Of a DNA stretch of 64,000 nt, positions 23,209 to 36,528 are shown in pieces. How positions within the stretch are numbered: the first letter of the stretch is position 1; each line of letters opens with the position of its first letter. This DNA comes from Paraspadella gotoi. Taxonomy: Eukaryota > Chaetognatha. The position numbers and the translations under genes are program-made. The DNA lies in assembly GCA_051294375.1 (NCBI GenBank), contig CM119266.1:22546680-22610679 (forward strand), in the 5' to 3' direction. The notes under the pieces are model-generated. The model saw nothing but the letters and a program-made list of their open reading frames with translations. It had not been told where the DNA came from and did not search any database.

Positions 23209-24535
23209 TAAGAGATAAGAGAGAGAGAGAGAGAACGAGAAAGGGAAACATCAAAATAAGCGACTGAAATGTTGAAAATCTTAGCTTTCCGTCATTTTAA
23301 TATTTCGAAGCGGACAACCTCATAAACTTAAACGTGCCGAAATTAACTTAACTTGTCGAAACAAACATAAATTTTTTTTCCGAGTTAATATTCTAGGGTC
23401 ATTATTTGCGAAAAGCAGACACTTTAGCAAGTTTATTTTTGCCTAAATCAATCTCATTACTGGCTATAAACATTATGAGGTGAGTACTGATTTATGACAG
23501 TCGTTTCTGCATTGATGCTCGATATATTGGTTACGCTCCGAAGTCATTTGTCGTCTGCTCATCCATCTCCTTTTACCGACCCCGCCCCCTTCGCAGCAAC
23601 CATCTACCTAGAAAGAAGTCAGACGAAGAAATCATTACGCCCCCTCAACCTCCCTCACACCCGAACCGGTCCGCCCGCGCTTGCGATCCCTCGGACGGCG
23701 ATTGTCCACATTGTCTGGAGATGATGTTTCCCATATTCTGGGAGTTCGGCGGCGTCCCTTGACCCCCGGCGAATAGACGAGAAGAGCGAGGATTTCATTT
23801 GCATGCGACGGAGGTGGGTGAGAAGCGGGGTGAGGGTGGGAGTGGGCGTGGCGGTGGCGAGTCTTGGGGGGGAAAGAGGGGCGGCCCTGAAGCTTGAAGG
23901 GGCAGATGAGGGCGAAGAGGCGGGCGACGGCGACGAACGCGACCGCAGGACAGAAGCGGACGAAAGATGAAAAAAAAAGCAAATGGCGAATCTTTTTGAT
24001 GGAAAGCGGAAGAGAGTTCGTAGGAAATGGGGGATGAAAAAAGGAAATTATAGGGGGTGCAGAATAGAGACAAAAAAATGAGGGGCTTTGAAATAAGGCA
24101 ACGAGTAAGAAATAGGTATAGTATTGTACTACACATAATTATATTAGGCCTTGCCTATAGTTCAATTTGAAGTAGACTGAATGACTCCGTTACTTGAGAA
24201 CTTGCATATAAGATCTGAGAGAGGAAGTACTAATAAATTAACATGAGAAAATCAGAGGTGCCGATTCGGAATTAGATAAAATCTCTAGTCCGATCGTTAA
24301 GGATTATGAAATTACGATCAGCGTTTAACGACCCCTAGATTGGAAGATGGCGTCTCCATTGAAGAGGCCGTCGGTTACGGAGGGCGGTAACGACGCACTT
24401 CGATAAAGACGACGAATGACCAAAATTAATAAAGAAACAACACAGGAAAAATTATAAATATTTGGACAGAAAAGATTTAAATTATCGAAACTTTACTGCA
24501 ATGTCTCCTGAATTTACGAAAGTCGGGCCCTAACT
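21055..24535. repeat. Tandem duplicate 1, downstream copy (reads through the other copy's gaps)
   Basis: Same sequence as 17350-20814 with many single-base differences, and continuous where that copy has Ns: 22255-22461, about 23141-23220 and 23831-24088. It continues past the other copy's end (GGGCCC at 24524-24529) into unique sequence. Most simply a second assembly of the same locus. No gene is supported in it. Confidence 0.9.
22241..22339. repeat. (GA)n tract, resolved in the downstream duplicate
   Basis: Corresponds to part of the 205-N gap at 18505-18709 in the upstream copy, showing that GA repeats are what the gaps hide. Confidence 0.9.
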
Positions 24536-27500
24536 AGTTTAAAAAAATTACCGCTTCCGACGGACACCACTAATTCGGTCAAGAATTTTTCCCTTATTCG
24601 ATTTCCGTGGCTCCAACGCGTTTTAGCACAAGAAAAGAGAAGAGAGAAAAAGAAAGAGTGAAACAAAAAATCCCGTAACAAGAAGAAATTCTTTTGTCTC
24701 GCGGTTTTACTGGCAATTCTGCCATTCGCGCAACTGGCAATCACGTTAACAATTTTCAAATCTGACATCGAGAGAAGATTTTTTTCCATTTCGTTTCGTT
24801 TTTGCGGTTGGATTCAGGAAAGAAAAGAAGAAAGAAAAAAAAAAGACAAAGTGACAGCAACAAGAAACAGACGCTCTTGGAAAAAGAGGAAAGAAAAAAG
24901 AAAATGAGAGAGAGAGAGAGAAAGAGATAGAGAAAAAAAAAGAAGATAGAGAGATAGAGAGTGAGAGAGAGAAAATGAAAGAGAGAGGAGACGCGCTTGT
25001 CTGTGCCTGGGGATGTTTTGACTTCTTTTCCAAGTTTTGTCACTTGAGAATTTCTCCCTACTTTCAATTCCGGGCTCTGAAAAATCCGCGTCTTTGTAAC
25101 TGATTCCGCGATAATCTTTCGTTATGCGAGAGATTACTGAGAAATCAAACATGGAATTGGGGGGGAGAAAGTTGGAACCGACGCTTGTAACGAGGTTGAC
25201 ATTTCAAAGAAGGATTTTTAGCTTCGGGGCGATGAGGGAAAACGAAATAAAAGGAAAAAAAAGTAAAATAGCAAATTGAACAAAATTCGGAAAATAAAGC
25301 TATAAGAAAACTTAGAAAGAAAAAACTAGAACGAAATTAAAAAAAGGGAATAGAGGGAGAGATCGAAATAAAAAGCTCTCATTGTCAAACCGGTACAAGT
25401 AAAATATGGAAGTTTGGATTTCATTTCCGGTATCAAATAAAAGTTTCGCTCGCTGTTAAATAAAAATCAGGTGAAACTCACATTACTAATCAAAATATTA
25501 TTTGCATATAGCAGTATTTTTACTCTTAATGCTTATTCAAATAAATTTTTTTACAGGTGACCAATGTTTTAATTTTATACCATTTTACGTTTCATATTTA
25601 GCTTTTATTTTTATTAATTAATTTTATTTTATTATCAGTGATACTACGTTATAAACTACACAATAGATCTCGTTAGTTGTTTTTCGAACCGCTAGGATCG
25701 AATCGATCGAAAACTGATAAAAGCAGCTCAGATATTGTTTTCGTTCGATTACACTAGGCCATTTGGCTATGATTTTTGTTGACCCTCAATGTAGGGTTAG
25801 TAATCCTTATGATTGGTAAATTGACTTCGAGTATTTCTTTCACTAATGACCGAGTGGGGTGATTGGTGAATGAATATGTGGAAAAGAAAGTCGAATATTA
25901 ACGGCCTTTTGCTCAACTCGTGGCGACAATCTTCATCATAGGGAGTTCGAAGAGAAATATAATACAGAAAATCTTTTTTTCTTCTTCTTCTTTCTCCTTT
26001 TACAAAGTGGTGAAGAATTTTTGGAATCTTTTATTCTTTCGTGAGAGACTCCTTAAGAGGACGAGGAGGAGGAGAGAAAACCAAGAGAGGGAGACAAAGA
26101 AAAAGAAGAAAAAAGCGACGAGAAGGAGAAGAAGAAAGGGAAGAAAAAGAAAGAGAAGAGAAAGAAAGAGAAGAAAAAGAAAGAAAAGAAAAAGGTGACG
26201 AGAAGGAGAAAAAGAAAGAGAGGGAGAGGAAAAAGAAATAGAAAAAGAAAAAGGCGAGGAGAAGAAGAGTCCGGAGAATTCATGCGAAAAAAATTTGAGG
26301 CGGAGTCGGACGGGAGTGGAGACTGACGCCACGGGGTTGGAGGAACCGCCGAAGGGACGTTCCACCCACAATAGATGGTAGGGTGGACGGGGGAGGAAGA
26401 GACAGGCGCCCGCCCTCGGGACGGCTCCCGTGTGTAGTGCGGCAATAGCTTCGTTGGGCCCGACGGGCGTGGCCGTGGAGTGGTGGTCGGGACAGTGTGA
26501 GGAAGAGGCCGCGATAGATTAAAACAGATGGGGGAGAGTTCGTGGAAAATAATAAAACTTTTTATCTTTCCATCGTCCCGATTGTCACAGTACAATACAA
26601 TAAGTACATCACTCTTGTTTAATATTTTGTTTGATATTTTTCACCTTTGACTTCAAATTTCCTTAATTCTAATGGTATAAATGGATGAAAGCACTGAACA
26701 GTATATTAGTCTCACTTAAATCCTTTACTTGTAATATCAACTCAGTCATAGAGTAACAGGCAAATAAAAACAAACATAACAATTCCTTCTCTTTATTTTC
26801 AAAAAAAAAAAAAAAACAAAAAATCTCGATGAAAGATTAATGGCTCCGCGGTAGCAATAATAATTTTTTTTTAATCTTTCTCTATCCTTTCCTGCCCCTG
26901 CCCCCTCCCCTTGTCCTCTAGCGCGGTCAGATGGCGCGTCTTTAAACAAAATATCTACACTTCCAAGCGGAAACCAGATTGGCGCTTGCAAAACAAACAG
27001 CAAGACTAGAGCCATCCGAGCGAGAGAGAGCATCTGACGAAGAGACGATTGAGAGAGACGAGAGTAGAGGAGAGATGACGACGACGAGAGAGGAGAAAGA
27101 ACTGAGGAGAGCGACGACGAAGAGACAGAGAGAGAGGAGAGAGAGATTCGTGAACCACGCTCGCTGGAACTTTAACGCCTTTGAACTATAACACTAGGGA
27201 CACACTCACGCGCGTCTCGACCGGCCGAGGACGACGGCGCCTCATGCATATTCATCCGGCGGCATGTTCGGTGTCGGTGCATGCGAAACGCGACCCCGCG
27301 GGCTTTGAGGATGAGGCGCCTGCGCGACGGGAACGAGACCGGAGCCTGATGCGAGAAGATGCGACGACCGGTTCGCCACGCAATGGCGTCGCGGAAGGAC
27401 GATGGCACATCGAGATGGGTGCGCGTCAGCGGGGAGTGAAAACTCATAGAACGCGCACCGGGATAGGCAGAAGGCGAGAGCATACAAGGAATGGCTGACT

Positions 27501-27546
27501 ATACAAAATAAAATTGATGGATAAAATCTGTAAGGCTCCAAAAGAC
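24536..27546. other. Intergenic
   Basis: Purine tracts, AT-rich 25380-25900, a CG-rich stretch 26290-26520, and a CG-rich stretch 27180-27480 that includes ATGCATATTCAT (27243-27254). No gene supported. Confidence 0.45.
24905..26265. repeat. Purine-rich tracts
   Basis: GA repeats at 24905-24985 and a GA/GAA/GAG-rich stretch at 26050-26265, with unique AT-rich sequence between. Confidence 0.75.
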
Positions 27547-28309
27547 NNNNNNNNNNNNNNNNNNNNNNNNNNNNNNNNNNNNNNNNNNNNNNNNNNNNNN
27601 NNNNNNNNNNNNNNNNNNNNNNNNNNNNNNNNNNNNNNNNNNNNNNNNNNNNNNNNNNNNNNNNNNNNNNNNNNNNNNNNNNNNNNNNNNNNNNNNNNNN
27701 NNNNNNNNNNNNNNNNNNNNNNNNNNNNNNNNNNNNNNNNNNNNNNNNNNNNNNNNNNNNNNNNNNNNNNNNNNNNNNNNNNNNNNNNNNNNNNNNNNNN
27801 NNNNNNNNNNNNNNNNNNNNNNNNNNNNNNNNNNNNNNNNCCTCTTTCTTCTTCCTCCAAAAGCAGAGGACAGTTCCTCCACTCAGCCAGATTATTTTTT
27901 ACGATCCTTTCCTCCCTCCACTTTTTTTTTATCATTTATTCCCTGCCTCCCATTATTCTGATTCGTGGCCGAGAAAAANNNNNNNNNNNNNNNNNNNNNN
28001 NNNNNNNNNNNNNNNNNNNNNNNNNNNNNNNNNNNNNNNNNNNNNNNNNNNNNNNNNNNNNNNNNNNNNNNNNNNNNNNNNNNNNNNNNNNNNNNNNNNN
28101 NNNNNNNNNNNNNNNNNNNNNNNNNNNNNNNNNNNNNNNNNNNNNNNNNNNNNNNNNNNNNNNNNNNNNNNNNNNNNNNNNNNNNNNNNNNNNNNNNNNN
28201 NNNNNNNNNNNNNNNNNNNNNNNNNNNNNNNNNNNNNNNNNNNNNNNNNNNNNNNNNNNNNNNNNNNNNNNNNNNNNNNNNNNNNNNNNNNNNNNNNNNN
28301 NNNNNNNNN
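27547..28309. other. Two assembly gaps, 294 N and 331 N
   Basis: 27547-27840 and 27979-28309, with 138 bp of pyrimidine-rich sequence between. A 328-codon frame across them is mostly N. Confidence 0.98.
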
Positions 28310-28373
28310 CTTCATCCCCTTTAATCCTTTTATTTTCCGGTGGCTTGCGTTTGTCTTTTTATTTTTTTTTCTC

Positions 28374-28432
<59 letters not shown>

Positions 28433-28444
28433 TTCTCTCTCTCT
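28374..28444. repeat. (CT)n microsatellite
   Basis: CT dinucleotides interrupted by TTT. Confidence 0.95.
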
Positions 28445-30023
28445 GTCATCCATTGTCTTTTGGTCAGGTCCTAATCTCTCTCTGGCTAGCGAGAGAGTGA
28501 GTCAGTGACGCGACGTGCGTTTATCGCTGTAATCCTTTAATTACACGCCCTCAAAATTCCGAAACGCTCGTTCGGGGCCGCGCTGCAATTCGTATGAGCG
28601 ATAATTTAAATCAAATGCTTAATTTGAATCTTTAAAATGTAAAATTTAAAAAAAAATTATTTCTTGTCGATAAAATTAGATTCAGGTCTGCTCATAGTTC
28701 AAGAATTAAAATAATTAATTATCGACTTCATAAACGAGAAAATTTTCTCGATGAAAAGTCCCGTGATTTAGGTCAAACCATCTCTTTGCAAATGAGATTA
28801 AAACGCGAGCCTCCTGTCCTAAAAATTTACGCGTTTTTTTTTTCCCGATCGTGAATATTCATGGAAATTTTGCGGGAAAAATCTGAGTTGGCCGCGATGG
28901 CGAATAAAAATCCGGTTCGTGAAAAAGGAGGAAAGTGAAAAAAAGCGGTGAAGCGAATGTGAAGTGGATGGAGTGTGAATCGGAGTGAAAGTGAAGAAGG
29001 AGACACGCTGAGTGAGGATTGAAAGGGAATCGAAAGGTCGTGAACGTGACCCACCCATTTTGGTGAGGTATTGTTAAATATCGGTTCGAGTTAAAATCTT
29101 TAAGTATGTTTATATCTCTTTTTGACTACCTTTAAACTATTTTTTTGTTTTATATTCTTAAATAAGCTAAATAAGTTCATCTCCGACTTTTCTCGTGTTG
29201 GTTGCAAGAGAAGCGTGCCATTTTGAGTAAAAAAATTGCAAAAAAAAATCAATATCAAGAGAGCGAGATAAACAGAAAGAGAGGGAGCGTAAGAGAGAGA
29301 GAGAGAGATAGAGCCAGCGTACTCGGGCGATGATTTACAGCGAAGTTTTAAAGAGGCGGCCCGATCGACGGCGGAGAAGGGATAATCGCCTTTGGATTAC
29401 ATTTGCCCGTCGCGTAAAAACCGTCGGGCTGGGCGGGCAACCCGGCGGGTGGCTTAAGGGGCGGGACGAGAAGGATTAAGGACGAGGGGGAGGGTGAGAA
29501 AAGCAGAGATGATCCAAATCCGACAGACGCAACAAAGAGAGAAAAGAAATAAAAGAAACCGGAGAAGCTATAAAAGTTAAGACGGCGGATAATCTTTATT
29601 TTCATCCCGATCTCTTTTTTTTTCTGTTTTTGTAGTTGCCTTTTGTTTCCCTTTTGTTTTCTTTCCTTTTGTTTTCGTTTTTCTCTCTTACAATAAAAAT
29701 GTTCAGATGACGTTGACGTGAGTTTACGGGGCGGTTAAGAGGGGGCGTGGGTATAGGGGGTTGGACAAAAAAAAGACGGATCGAGGGAAAATGAAGGGGA
29801 TTAAGATAAGACGGATGACGCTTGCGACCGTCAGGGGTCTCGTCATTCGTTTCCGGAGATCGAAGATCGATCCTCATTGGGGCGATTGATATGAGAGGAT
29901 TTTTTTTCGCGTTTCAAGATAAATACGTATATTGTATAATGTATAATGCATATCGAGATATAAATTTCAAAAGAAATACGTAGAAAATAAATAGGAGTGC
30001 AACAGAATTGATAACAATTAGAG

Positions 30024-30027
<4 letters not shown>

Positions 30028-30075
<48 letters not shown>
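30028..30075. repeat. (GA)n microsatellite
   Basis: Almost uninterrupted GA dinucleotides, about 24 units. Confidence 0.95.
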
Positions 30076-30078
<3 letters not shown>

Positions 30079-30335
30079 TCTCGCTCCACCGACTCCGACG
30101 CCCACGACACTTCCCGCTCCAACAAACGGAACCGTTTCACAGCGGGATGGAGTTCTCCCGAGTCGGAGAGTCAGCGAGTGAGAGACTCGGACAGAGAGAG
30201 AGACAGGATCCGAGAGTGTTCATGCGAAAATGGACTTCGTTTCCGAGAAAAATTTTAATCAGCCTTACTTAGTTTAATTAACGAATACATTCTCTGTTTG
30301 TCCTGCTTTGCCGTATATCCTATATATTCAATTAT

Positions 30336-30420
30336 TATTCATTCATTCATTCATTCATTCATTCATTCATTCATTCATTCATTCATTCATTCATTCATTC
30401 ATTCATTCATTCATTCATTT
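30336..30420. repeat. (ATTC)n tetranucleotide microsatellite
   Basis: About 20 perfect ATTC units, then a decayed extension to about 30445. The periodic Ile-His-Ser frame across it is an artefact. Confidence 0.97.
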
Positions 30421-31398
30421 CTTTATACATTCATTCATTCACTTCTTTATTAATCATTTCGTTTATTTCGTAATTACTGTATGTAAAGCACGTTCTTTTT
30501 CTGGTTTTAAATGGAGCGGGTGAGACAGACATTGTCAGACAATAAGAGAGAGTGAGAGAAAGAAAGAGAGAAAGAGAGAACAGAAGGAGTTGGACTGACA
30601 TTGACTCTGACGCGGAATGACAAGACGGTTGCCGCTTCTTGCGAATCGATCCGTGTTTTTACGCGCGCACGCGCATTCGTTTCCTCTCGGACGCGCAATT
30701 ACGGCGTTCGCCTCCTCTTCTCTTTCTCGCTGCCCCACTTTTTGTCTTCATCGCTCATCCCAGCGCCGCAGTCTTTATTCTTTGACCCCCGGAAGCTCGT
30801 AGCCTTGCAATATTTTTTTTTTCACTGGATCCTGACTTTCCCAAGAAGTATTGAAAGAACTACATACTGCTTTTAGAGAAATGTACACTGTGGAACTTTA
30901 CTCTCTATACATTACTAAGTCATTGTCTTGCCAACTTCGAACCCAGAGAGATGTAATGAAATCATTTGCAGAAATGTTGCTGTCGCCCTTCGAAATGGCC
31001 CCACTAGATGGGTTCTCTTTCCGTCAATATTTCTAAAGATATTACTTATAAAAATTAAAATAAACGAGGTTAAAAGATACCGCTTATCGGAAATGGCCTT
31101 TGGGGATTTTTTTCATATATATCGAGTTAACCTTGAAAATAATTCTAATCGTCCTATAAAATAATTCAAATACTCTTGAAATTATTTTTTTTTAATCGAA
31201 GATAAAAACTGGAACGAAACCGTAAATCGAGTTATTTGTAATTAGTTATATGTATAATATGAGAGAAGAAGAAAGAAATTCTGTCTCTTTAAACTCGAGA
31301 GAATTTCGTGCCAAATAAAAAATAAAAAAAGAAAAGTCAAACACTGAAAACGGAAGGAAAAAAATCGAGCCTCGGTTTTTTCCAATAACCAATATGTT

Positions 31399-31446
<48 letters not shown>

Positions 31447-31843
31447 GCGCATCTTTTCCCGCCAAAACACATCTTTCCTCCCTCTTTCTTACACGAGGGA
31501 GGGAGAAAATATTGAGCGGTGAAAAAGGAGTGGCTCCCTTTACAACCGAGAACGGAGCTAAACTCAACTTTATTTTCTGTTTTATTGGCAATCGGGGTTC
31601 GCCAAAGGACGCCTCCGTCGAAGCCGAAGACGCCGCCCGAGAATCTGCCGATGGCGCCGCCGTATGCCGTCGCCGCATGCCGACGCCGCATGCCGCCGTC
31701 GCCGCCGCCAAACACGAGCGAGAAAGCATCTTTTATAGTATCAAAATACCCTCCGGACGAAAGGAGAAGAGATGAGAATGGAATAAAAGAAAAAGGAGGA
31801 GGGTGAGAAGTAGAAAAGAAAGGAAACTAAAAAAGAGTTAAGA

Positions 31844-31860
31844 GAGAGAGAGGAGACGAG

Positions 31861-31938
<78 letters not shown>

Positions 31939-32100
31939 AGAAAAAATTTTCATCATTTGGTTTTTTTCTTGCGGAAAATTCTCCGCGTCTCCAACGTAAT
32001 TTGAGTTGGCGAGAATTCCTCTCTCTCTTCTCCTCTCTCTCTCTTCCTTCTCTCTTCCTCTTCTCTCTCTCCTCTCTCTCCTCTCTCTCTCTCTCTCTTC
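31844..32100. repeat. Facing (GA)n and (CT)n arms
   Basis: GA-rich 31844-31940 and CT-rich 32019-32100 are complementary arms separated by about 80 bp and could form a long imperfect hairpin. Confidence 0.8.
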
Positions 32101-32810
32101 TTCCTCCGTCCTCGGCGCTCACACTCGTCTCGTCCTCGCCTTTCTCCTCGCGTCTCTCCTCCACTCATCGTCCTATTCACTTCCTCGCGTCAATCTCTCA
32201 CCCCTCTCTCCTCTCTCTATCTCATTCCTCAAAATTTAAATCCGAAGAAAAGGTAGAAAAATATCCAAAGAAAGTCGAGGTATTACTTTCGATTTTTTAA
32301 TTTTTTTCTATTTTTATCGGAATTAATCAGTGGTTTCGATCGGTCCGAATAATTCACTTTTTATGGGCAGATTTATTGCTTTTTTACATTAAATTGTTAA
32401 TATATTGTTTATTATATTGCGTTTACTATTTAGTACTTAGACGTTTATTACTTTCTCCTTAACGCGTTTTTTTTTGTCCCGAGGCACAAAAACTGGATAA
32501 CCGGCGATTCTCTTAAAAAAAGAGATCCCGAAATGCGGACTCAAAAGAGGGGAACTGAAGAAAAAAAGGCTTTAAAGGAGAGAGTCACCCCCGCTGCTCA
32601 AAAAAAATTGAGTAGAAATGAGAGAGAGAGAGAAGAGAGAGAGGAGAGAGAGAGAGAGAGAGAGATAGCAGAGAGAGAGAGAATAAAAGAATCCGAGGCA
32701 CATAAATCTTCTAGTCATGTTTGGCAGTCAGATGAACTACATCACCAAAGGGGCTTTAGAAGGACCCCGAGAGAAAGACGCGAGGGCGTGCGGCGGCGGC
32801 GAAGAACCGA

Positions 32811-32968
32811 CCAATCAGCGGCCGAGGACGAAGAAAAACGAGCCAATGAAAAACCCGTCCCGGGAGATAAGAGGGAGGGTGAAGAAGAGAGGGAGGAGGT
32901 GGAGAGGCAGGGTTTGAACGCCAGTCTGGAAATCCCCGGGAGAGAGAGCGAGAAAACGAATATAAAAG
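32811..32968 (+). promoter_or_regulatory. Candidate promoter: paired CCAAT boxes and TATAAAAGG
   Basis: CCAAT at 32811 and 32843 (32 bp apart, same orientation; the first is CCAATCA) lie 118-150 bp before TATAAAAGG at 32961-32968. No convincing coding exon follows, so the transcript, if any, is unknown. Confidence 0.45.
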
Positions 32969-34067
32969 GACTGCGTATGAGTTTTGTATGAATGAATAGT
33001 GACGATGGATGTATAAGAATATATATAATAAAAAGACAAACTGGCTCTTTATTAATTCGGTGTTTCAATCTCCTCTTCAATTATCATTGGAACTGGAATT
33101 TAAATTCTCCGCTAATCGAATATGGGTATCACCATGCATGATCCTATGTCGTATGTACTTATTCACTGCAGGCCCTAAATGAAATTACACTGAAAACGAC
33201 CAAACAAAATCCTAAACAAAACATTCACTAAGAAATATGCTTTATAATTAGAAAAAATATTTAAATATAACCTTATATTAAAATCGAAAATGAAATTTCG
33301 GAAAGAACCCGGGCTCAGGTTTTTGTTTTCCCCTTCGTTCTTTTCGAATCGAGAAATTTCGTTCTTATTTTAATGCAAAATTCGTGTTATTCGTGAAATG
33401 ACGCACAGATGGGGCGTCGTGGCGGAATAGAACGCCGGCAGGAGCAATAAGGGGTAACCGATGCTGATAATACAGGCGGGTTAGGATATATGGGATTTTG
33501 TTTTTTTTTTTTAATTTCACTATTATTTTTTAATTAATATCAAAAATAATGTCTATGTCTGTCAGTTTGCTTCCGTCTTTCTCTCTCTCTCTGTCTGCCT
33601 TTCTCTATGTCGGTTTGTCTTTTTGACTGTCTGTCTGTCATTCTGCCATCTCCCAATTTAGATTTCAATATCATAGCCGAACCTCGCATTGTGCTAGTAT
33701 CGTAAAATGGCATCATAGTTTATTATATGAACGAAATAAGTAAACGGTTTTTTTTTTGTTCACGGTCATCCTATCTGCGGCGATGGAGCTATTGTTTTTT
33801 TTTCTGCTTTTTGTTTTTTTTTTAGACGAGCTACGTGAAGAAAGACGACGACTTTGTTTGAACCGATGCCTCAGTTTTTTTTCTTCTCTCTCTCCTTCTC
33901 GTCTTATCTTTGGAGATGACAGTGAAGGATATTGAAAAAAAAATATGGAAAGAAAGGAGAGGGTGGCGTCTCCTGGAGACCGGAGTGACGTGCCATGACG
34001 TCGCTAGGCAACCAGCCAAGGAAACATTTTCATCTGTTATGATAAAAAGCGTACGGGAAATGAGGAG

Positions 34068-34530
34068 CGAAGAGAGAGAGAGAGAGAGAAAGAGAGAAAG
34101 AAGAGAGACGAGAGAGAGAGGAGATGAGAGGAGAGAGAGAGAGAGAGGAGAGAGAGATGAAGATCGGCCCCGATTTTACGAACTATACGGAGAAGATAAA
34201 AGAAGCCAAGTTTGAGAGAGAGATTTAAAGAGAAGAGAGAGAGAGGGAGAAGAGAGAGAGAGAGAGAAGAGAGGGGAGAGGATGATTGCCTTTGACTAGT
34301 TTTTTAAGAAAAAAGTGAAAGGAACGGTAAGAGGAGTAGGCCGAAGAGGAGGAAGAGGAGGAAGAGGAGGAGGATGAGGACGAAGGAGGTCGGGTTCTGA
34401 AAAGTTGGAGCGTATAAATCATTTTCCGTATGACATGAATATAATAGCTCTTGTCGTCGGGTGATAGACCATCTCAACGAGGAGGACGAGGTGGACAAGG
34501 AGGAGGAGGAGGAGGAGGAGGAGGAGGAGA
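34068..34530. repeat. GA and GGA tracts
   Basis: GA dinucleotides at 34068-34165 and 34215-34277, then GGA triplets at 34343-34386 and 34479-34530. Glu- or Ser-rich frames here are artefacts. Confidence 0.85.
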
Positions 34531-35028
34531 ACGAAGGGGTTGAAAATGAAATATACGAGGGCAATATTAAAATTGAAATATTAAAATTTCATATTACTCT
34601 ATACGGAAAATATAAGGTTATTTATAATGAGAGGAAATACTAACCCGGCGCGTATGAGATCCCCCACTTTGGCTTCGGGGCAAAGAAAACAAAGTGGCCA
34701 AGAGTCAATTCAGAAATAATTAATCTCTCTGGTTTTTTTTTCTTTTCCCCAAAGTCTTTCTTCGCGCTTCTTATATCTAAATCTTTACTTATCTCTTTTT
34801 ACTTATCTCATCCTTAATTTTTTTTTTGATACTCTTGAACTGTCGAGTTTTGGTTTCAAATCATTTAATTTTAGTTTTGTCTCTCTCTCTTTCGCTTTTT
34901 CTCTCTCTCTCTCTCTCCCTCCAAAGTTGACATTTGGCTCCTCCCCACGCATCAACTTTTGAAAGTGCTACATCATCCCCGGGTCACCGACGTCGTCGTC
35001 CTTCCTCGGGTAATATTTCCGGCCTCTG

Positions 35029-35156
35029 ATTGGTCGATCGACAACGGACTTCTCTTCTCATTGGCGGATTTCCTACCCAGAATCCACGTCGCCAAAGGTC
35101 GCCGTCCGATTGGCTGTTAATTGTCCTCCCGACGGCCGATGATTGGATCTAATTGG
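35029..35156. promoter_or_regulatory. Cluster of five ATTGG (CCAAT) boxes
   Basis: ATTGG at 35029, 35060, 35109, 35142 and 35152, several in the NF-Y-like contexts GATTGGTC and GATTGGCT. Adjacent steps of 31 and 33 bp occur. A 322-N gap begins 46 bp downstream and may hide the transcription start or first exon. Confidence 0.5.
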
Positions 35157-35202
35157 GCCGAGGGTCGCGAAGGGACAAGAATTTCTTTGCAGAGGTAGGG
35201 GG

Positions 35203-35524
35203 NNNNNNNNNNNNNNNNNNNNNNNNNNNNNNNNNNNNNNNNNNNNNNNNNNNNNNNNNNNNNNNNNNNNNNNNNNNNNNNNNNNNNNNNNNNNNNNNNN
35301 NNNNNNNNNNNNNNNNNNNNNNNNNNNNNNNNNNNNNNNNNNNNNNNNNNNNNNNNNNNNNNNNNNNNNNNNNNNNNNNNNNNNNNNNNNNNNNNNNNNN
35401 NNNNNNNNNNNNNNNNNNNNNNNNNNNNNNNNNNNNNNNNNNNNNNNNNNNNNNNNNNNNNNNNNNNNNNNNNNNNNNNNNNNNNNNNNNNNNNNNNNNN
35501 NNNNNNNNNNNNNNNNNNNNNNNN
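35203..35524. other. Assembly gap, 322 N
   Basis: Directly downstream of the five-CCAAT cluster. Confidence 0.98.
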
Positions 35525-36362
35525 CGGAGAGTAAAAGAAAAAAAATTAAAAGAAACGTGAACCGCAAATCAGTTACTCAATCTTCGCTCGTCGACGTTGT
35601 CACAGCGGGAACCAAAAAAAAAAAAAAAGAAAAAGAAAAAGAGAAAAAGGCCAACATCCGGCGTCGAAATCCCCGAGTAGAAAATGGGCCACGTCGAAAG
35701 GCGAATTCCGACGGAATCTCGACCGGTGCTCGGTCGCTCGTTCGAGACCCGAATGATCAAACGGTTTCGATCAATCAGCGAAGGAACGACAAGCTGGGCT
35801 GGTGACTGGCGAGAGGGAGACGTGCTACCGGTTTTGAGAGAGGACTTACGGACATAGATTGACTCGAATATGGAGAGGGATTAAAAAGGTTTTTTTTTAA
35901 ATTATTAATGCTATTGTTATTTTGTGTCAATTCCAATGGATGGCTCATTGCAGATTTAGATTGGCTCAGTTACTATATTTCCTGACCGCCCCTATCCAAA
36001 GAGGATGTCGAATTACAAAGCTTTAAAACTTCGTCCGTTTATTTGCCATGCGCATGCGTGTTCTTTTCCTCATCTAGAAACAAATGACTTGTCCGACGAA
36101 TCTTGAAGGAGAAACGAGAAAAAAAATAGATTTTTTTCTCCGTTTTTTTTTATTAAAGAAACAAAGGGCATCCGATCCTTGATCGCATGTTGGACGAACA
36201 GATCGAGAAAACTCTTCGCTCAAAAAACGTTCGTCGGCCGAAGAACGAAAATCGAGGAAAATTGGACAAAAAAGAAAAGAGTGAGGGAAAAGTATCAAGT
36301 TACCTAATATACATGAATCAGATACTCAGATACTCAGATACTCTTTTCTGTTTTTTTTTTTT

Positions 36363-36528
36363 NNNNNNNNNNNNNNNNNNNNNNNNNNNNNNNNNNNNNN
36401 NNNNNNNNNNNNNNNNNNNNNNNNNNNNNNNNNNNNNNNNNNNNNNNNNNNNNNNNNNNNNNNNNNNNNNNNNNNNNNNNNNNNNNNNNNNNNNNNNNNN
36501 NNNNNNNNNNNNNNNNNNNNNNNNNNNN
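36363..36528. other. Assembly gap, 166 N
   Basis: Starts in a poly-T run that follows three copies of AGATACTC. Confidence 0.98.

Larger units (their letters stand above)
28445..32810. other. Intergenic with microsatellites
   Basis: TAAT-rich sequence 28530-28800, a TATAAAAG at 29569-29576 without an identifiable gene, the microsatellites listed, and a CGC/GCC-rich stretch 31600-31720. No gene supported. Confidence 0.45.

Noticed and set aside
17350-24535. Recent segmental duplication as a biological event
   Set aside because: One copy fills the other's sized gaps and differences are mainly single-base indels, which fits unmerged assemblies better.
27514-28500. 328-codon open frame, the longest in the window
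   Set aside because: Most of it is translated N from two assembly gaps; the rest is pyrimidine repeat.
32533-32991. 152-codon Glu/Arg-rich frame
   Set aside because: Spans a GA tract and a candidate promoter with a TATA box inside it; composition explained by purine bias.
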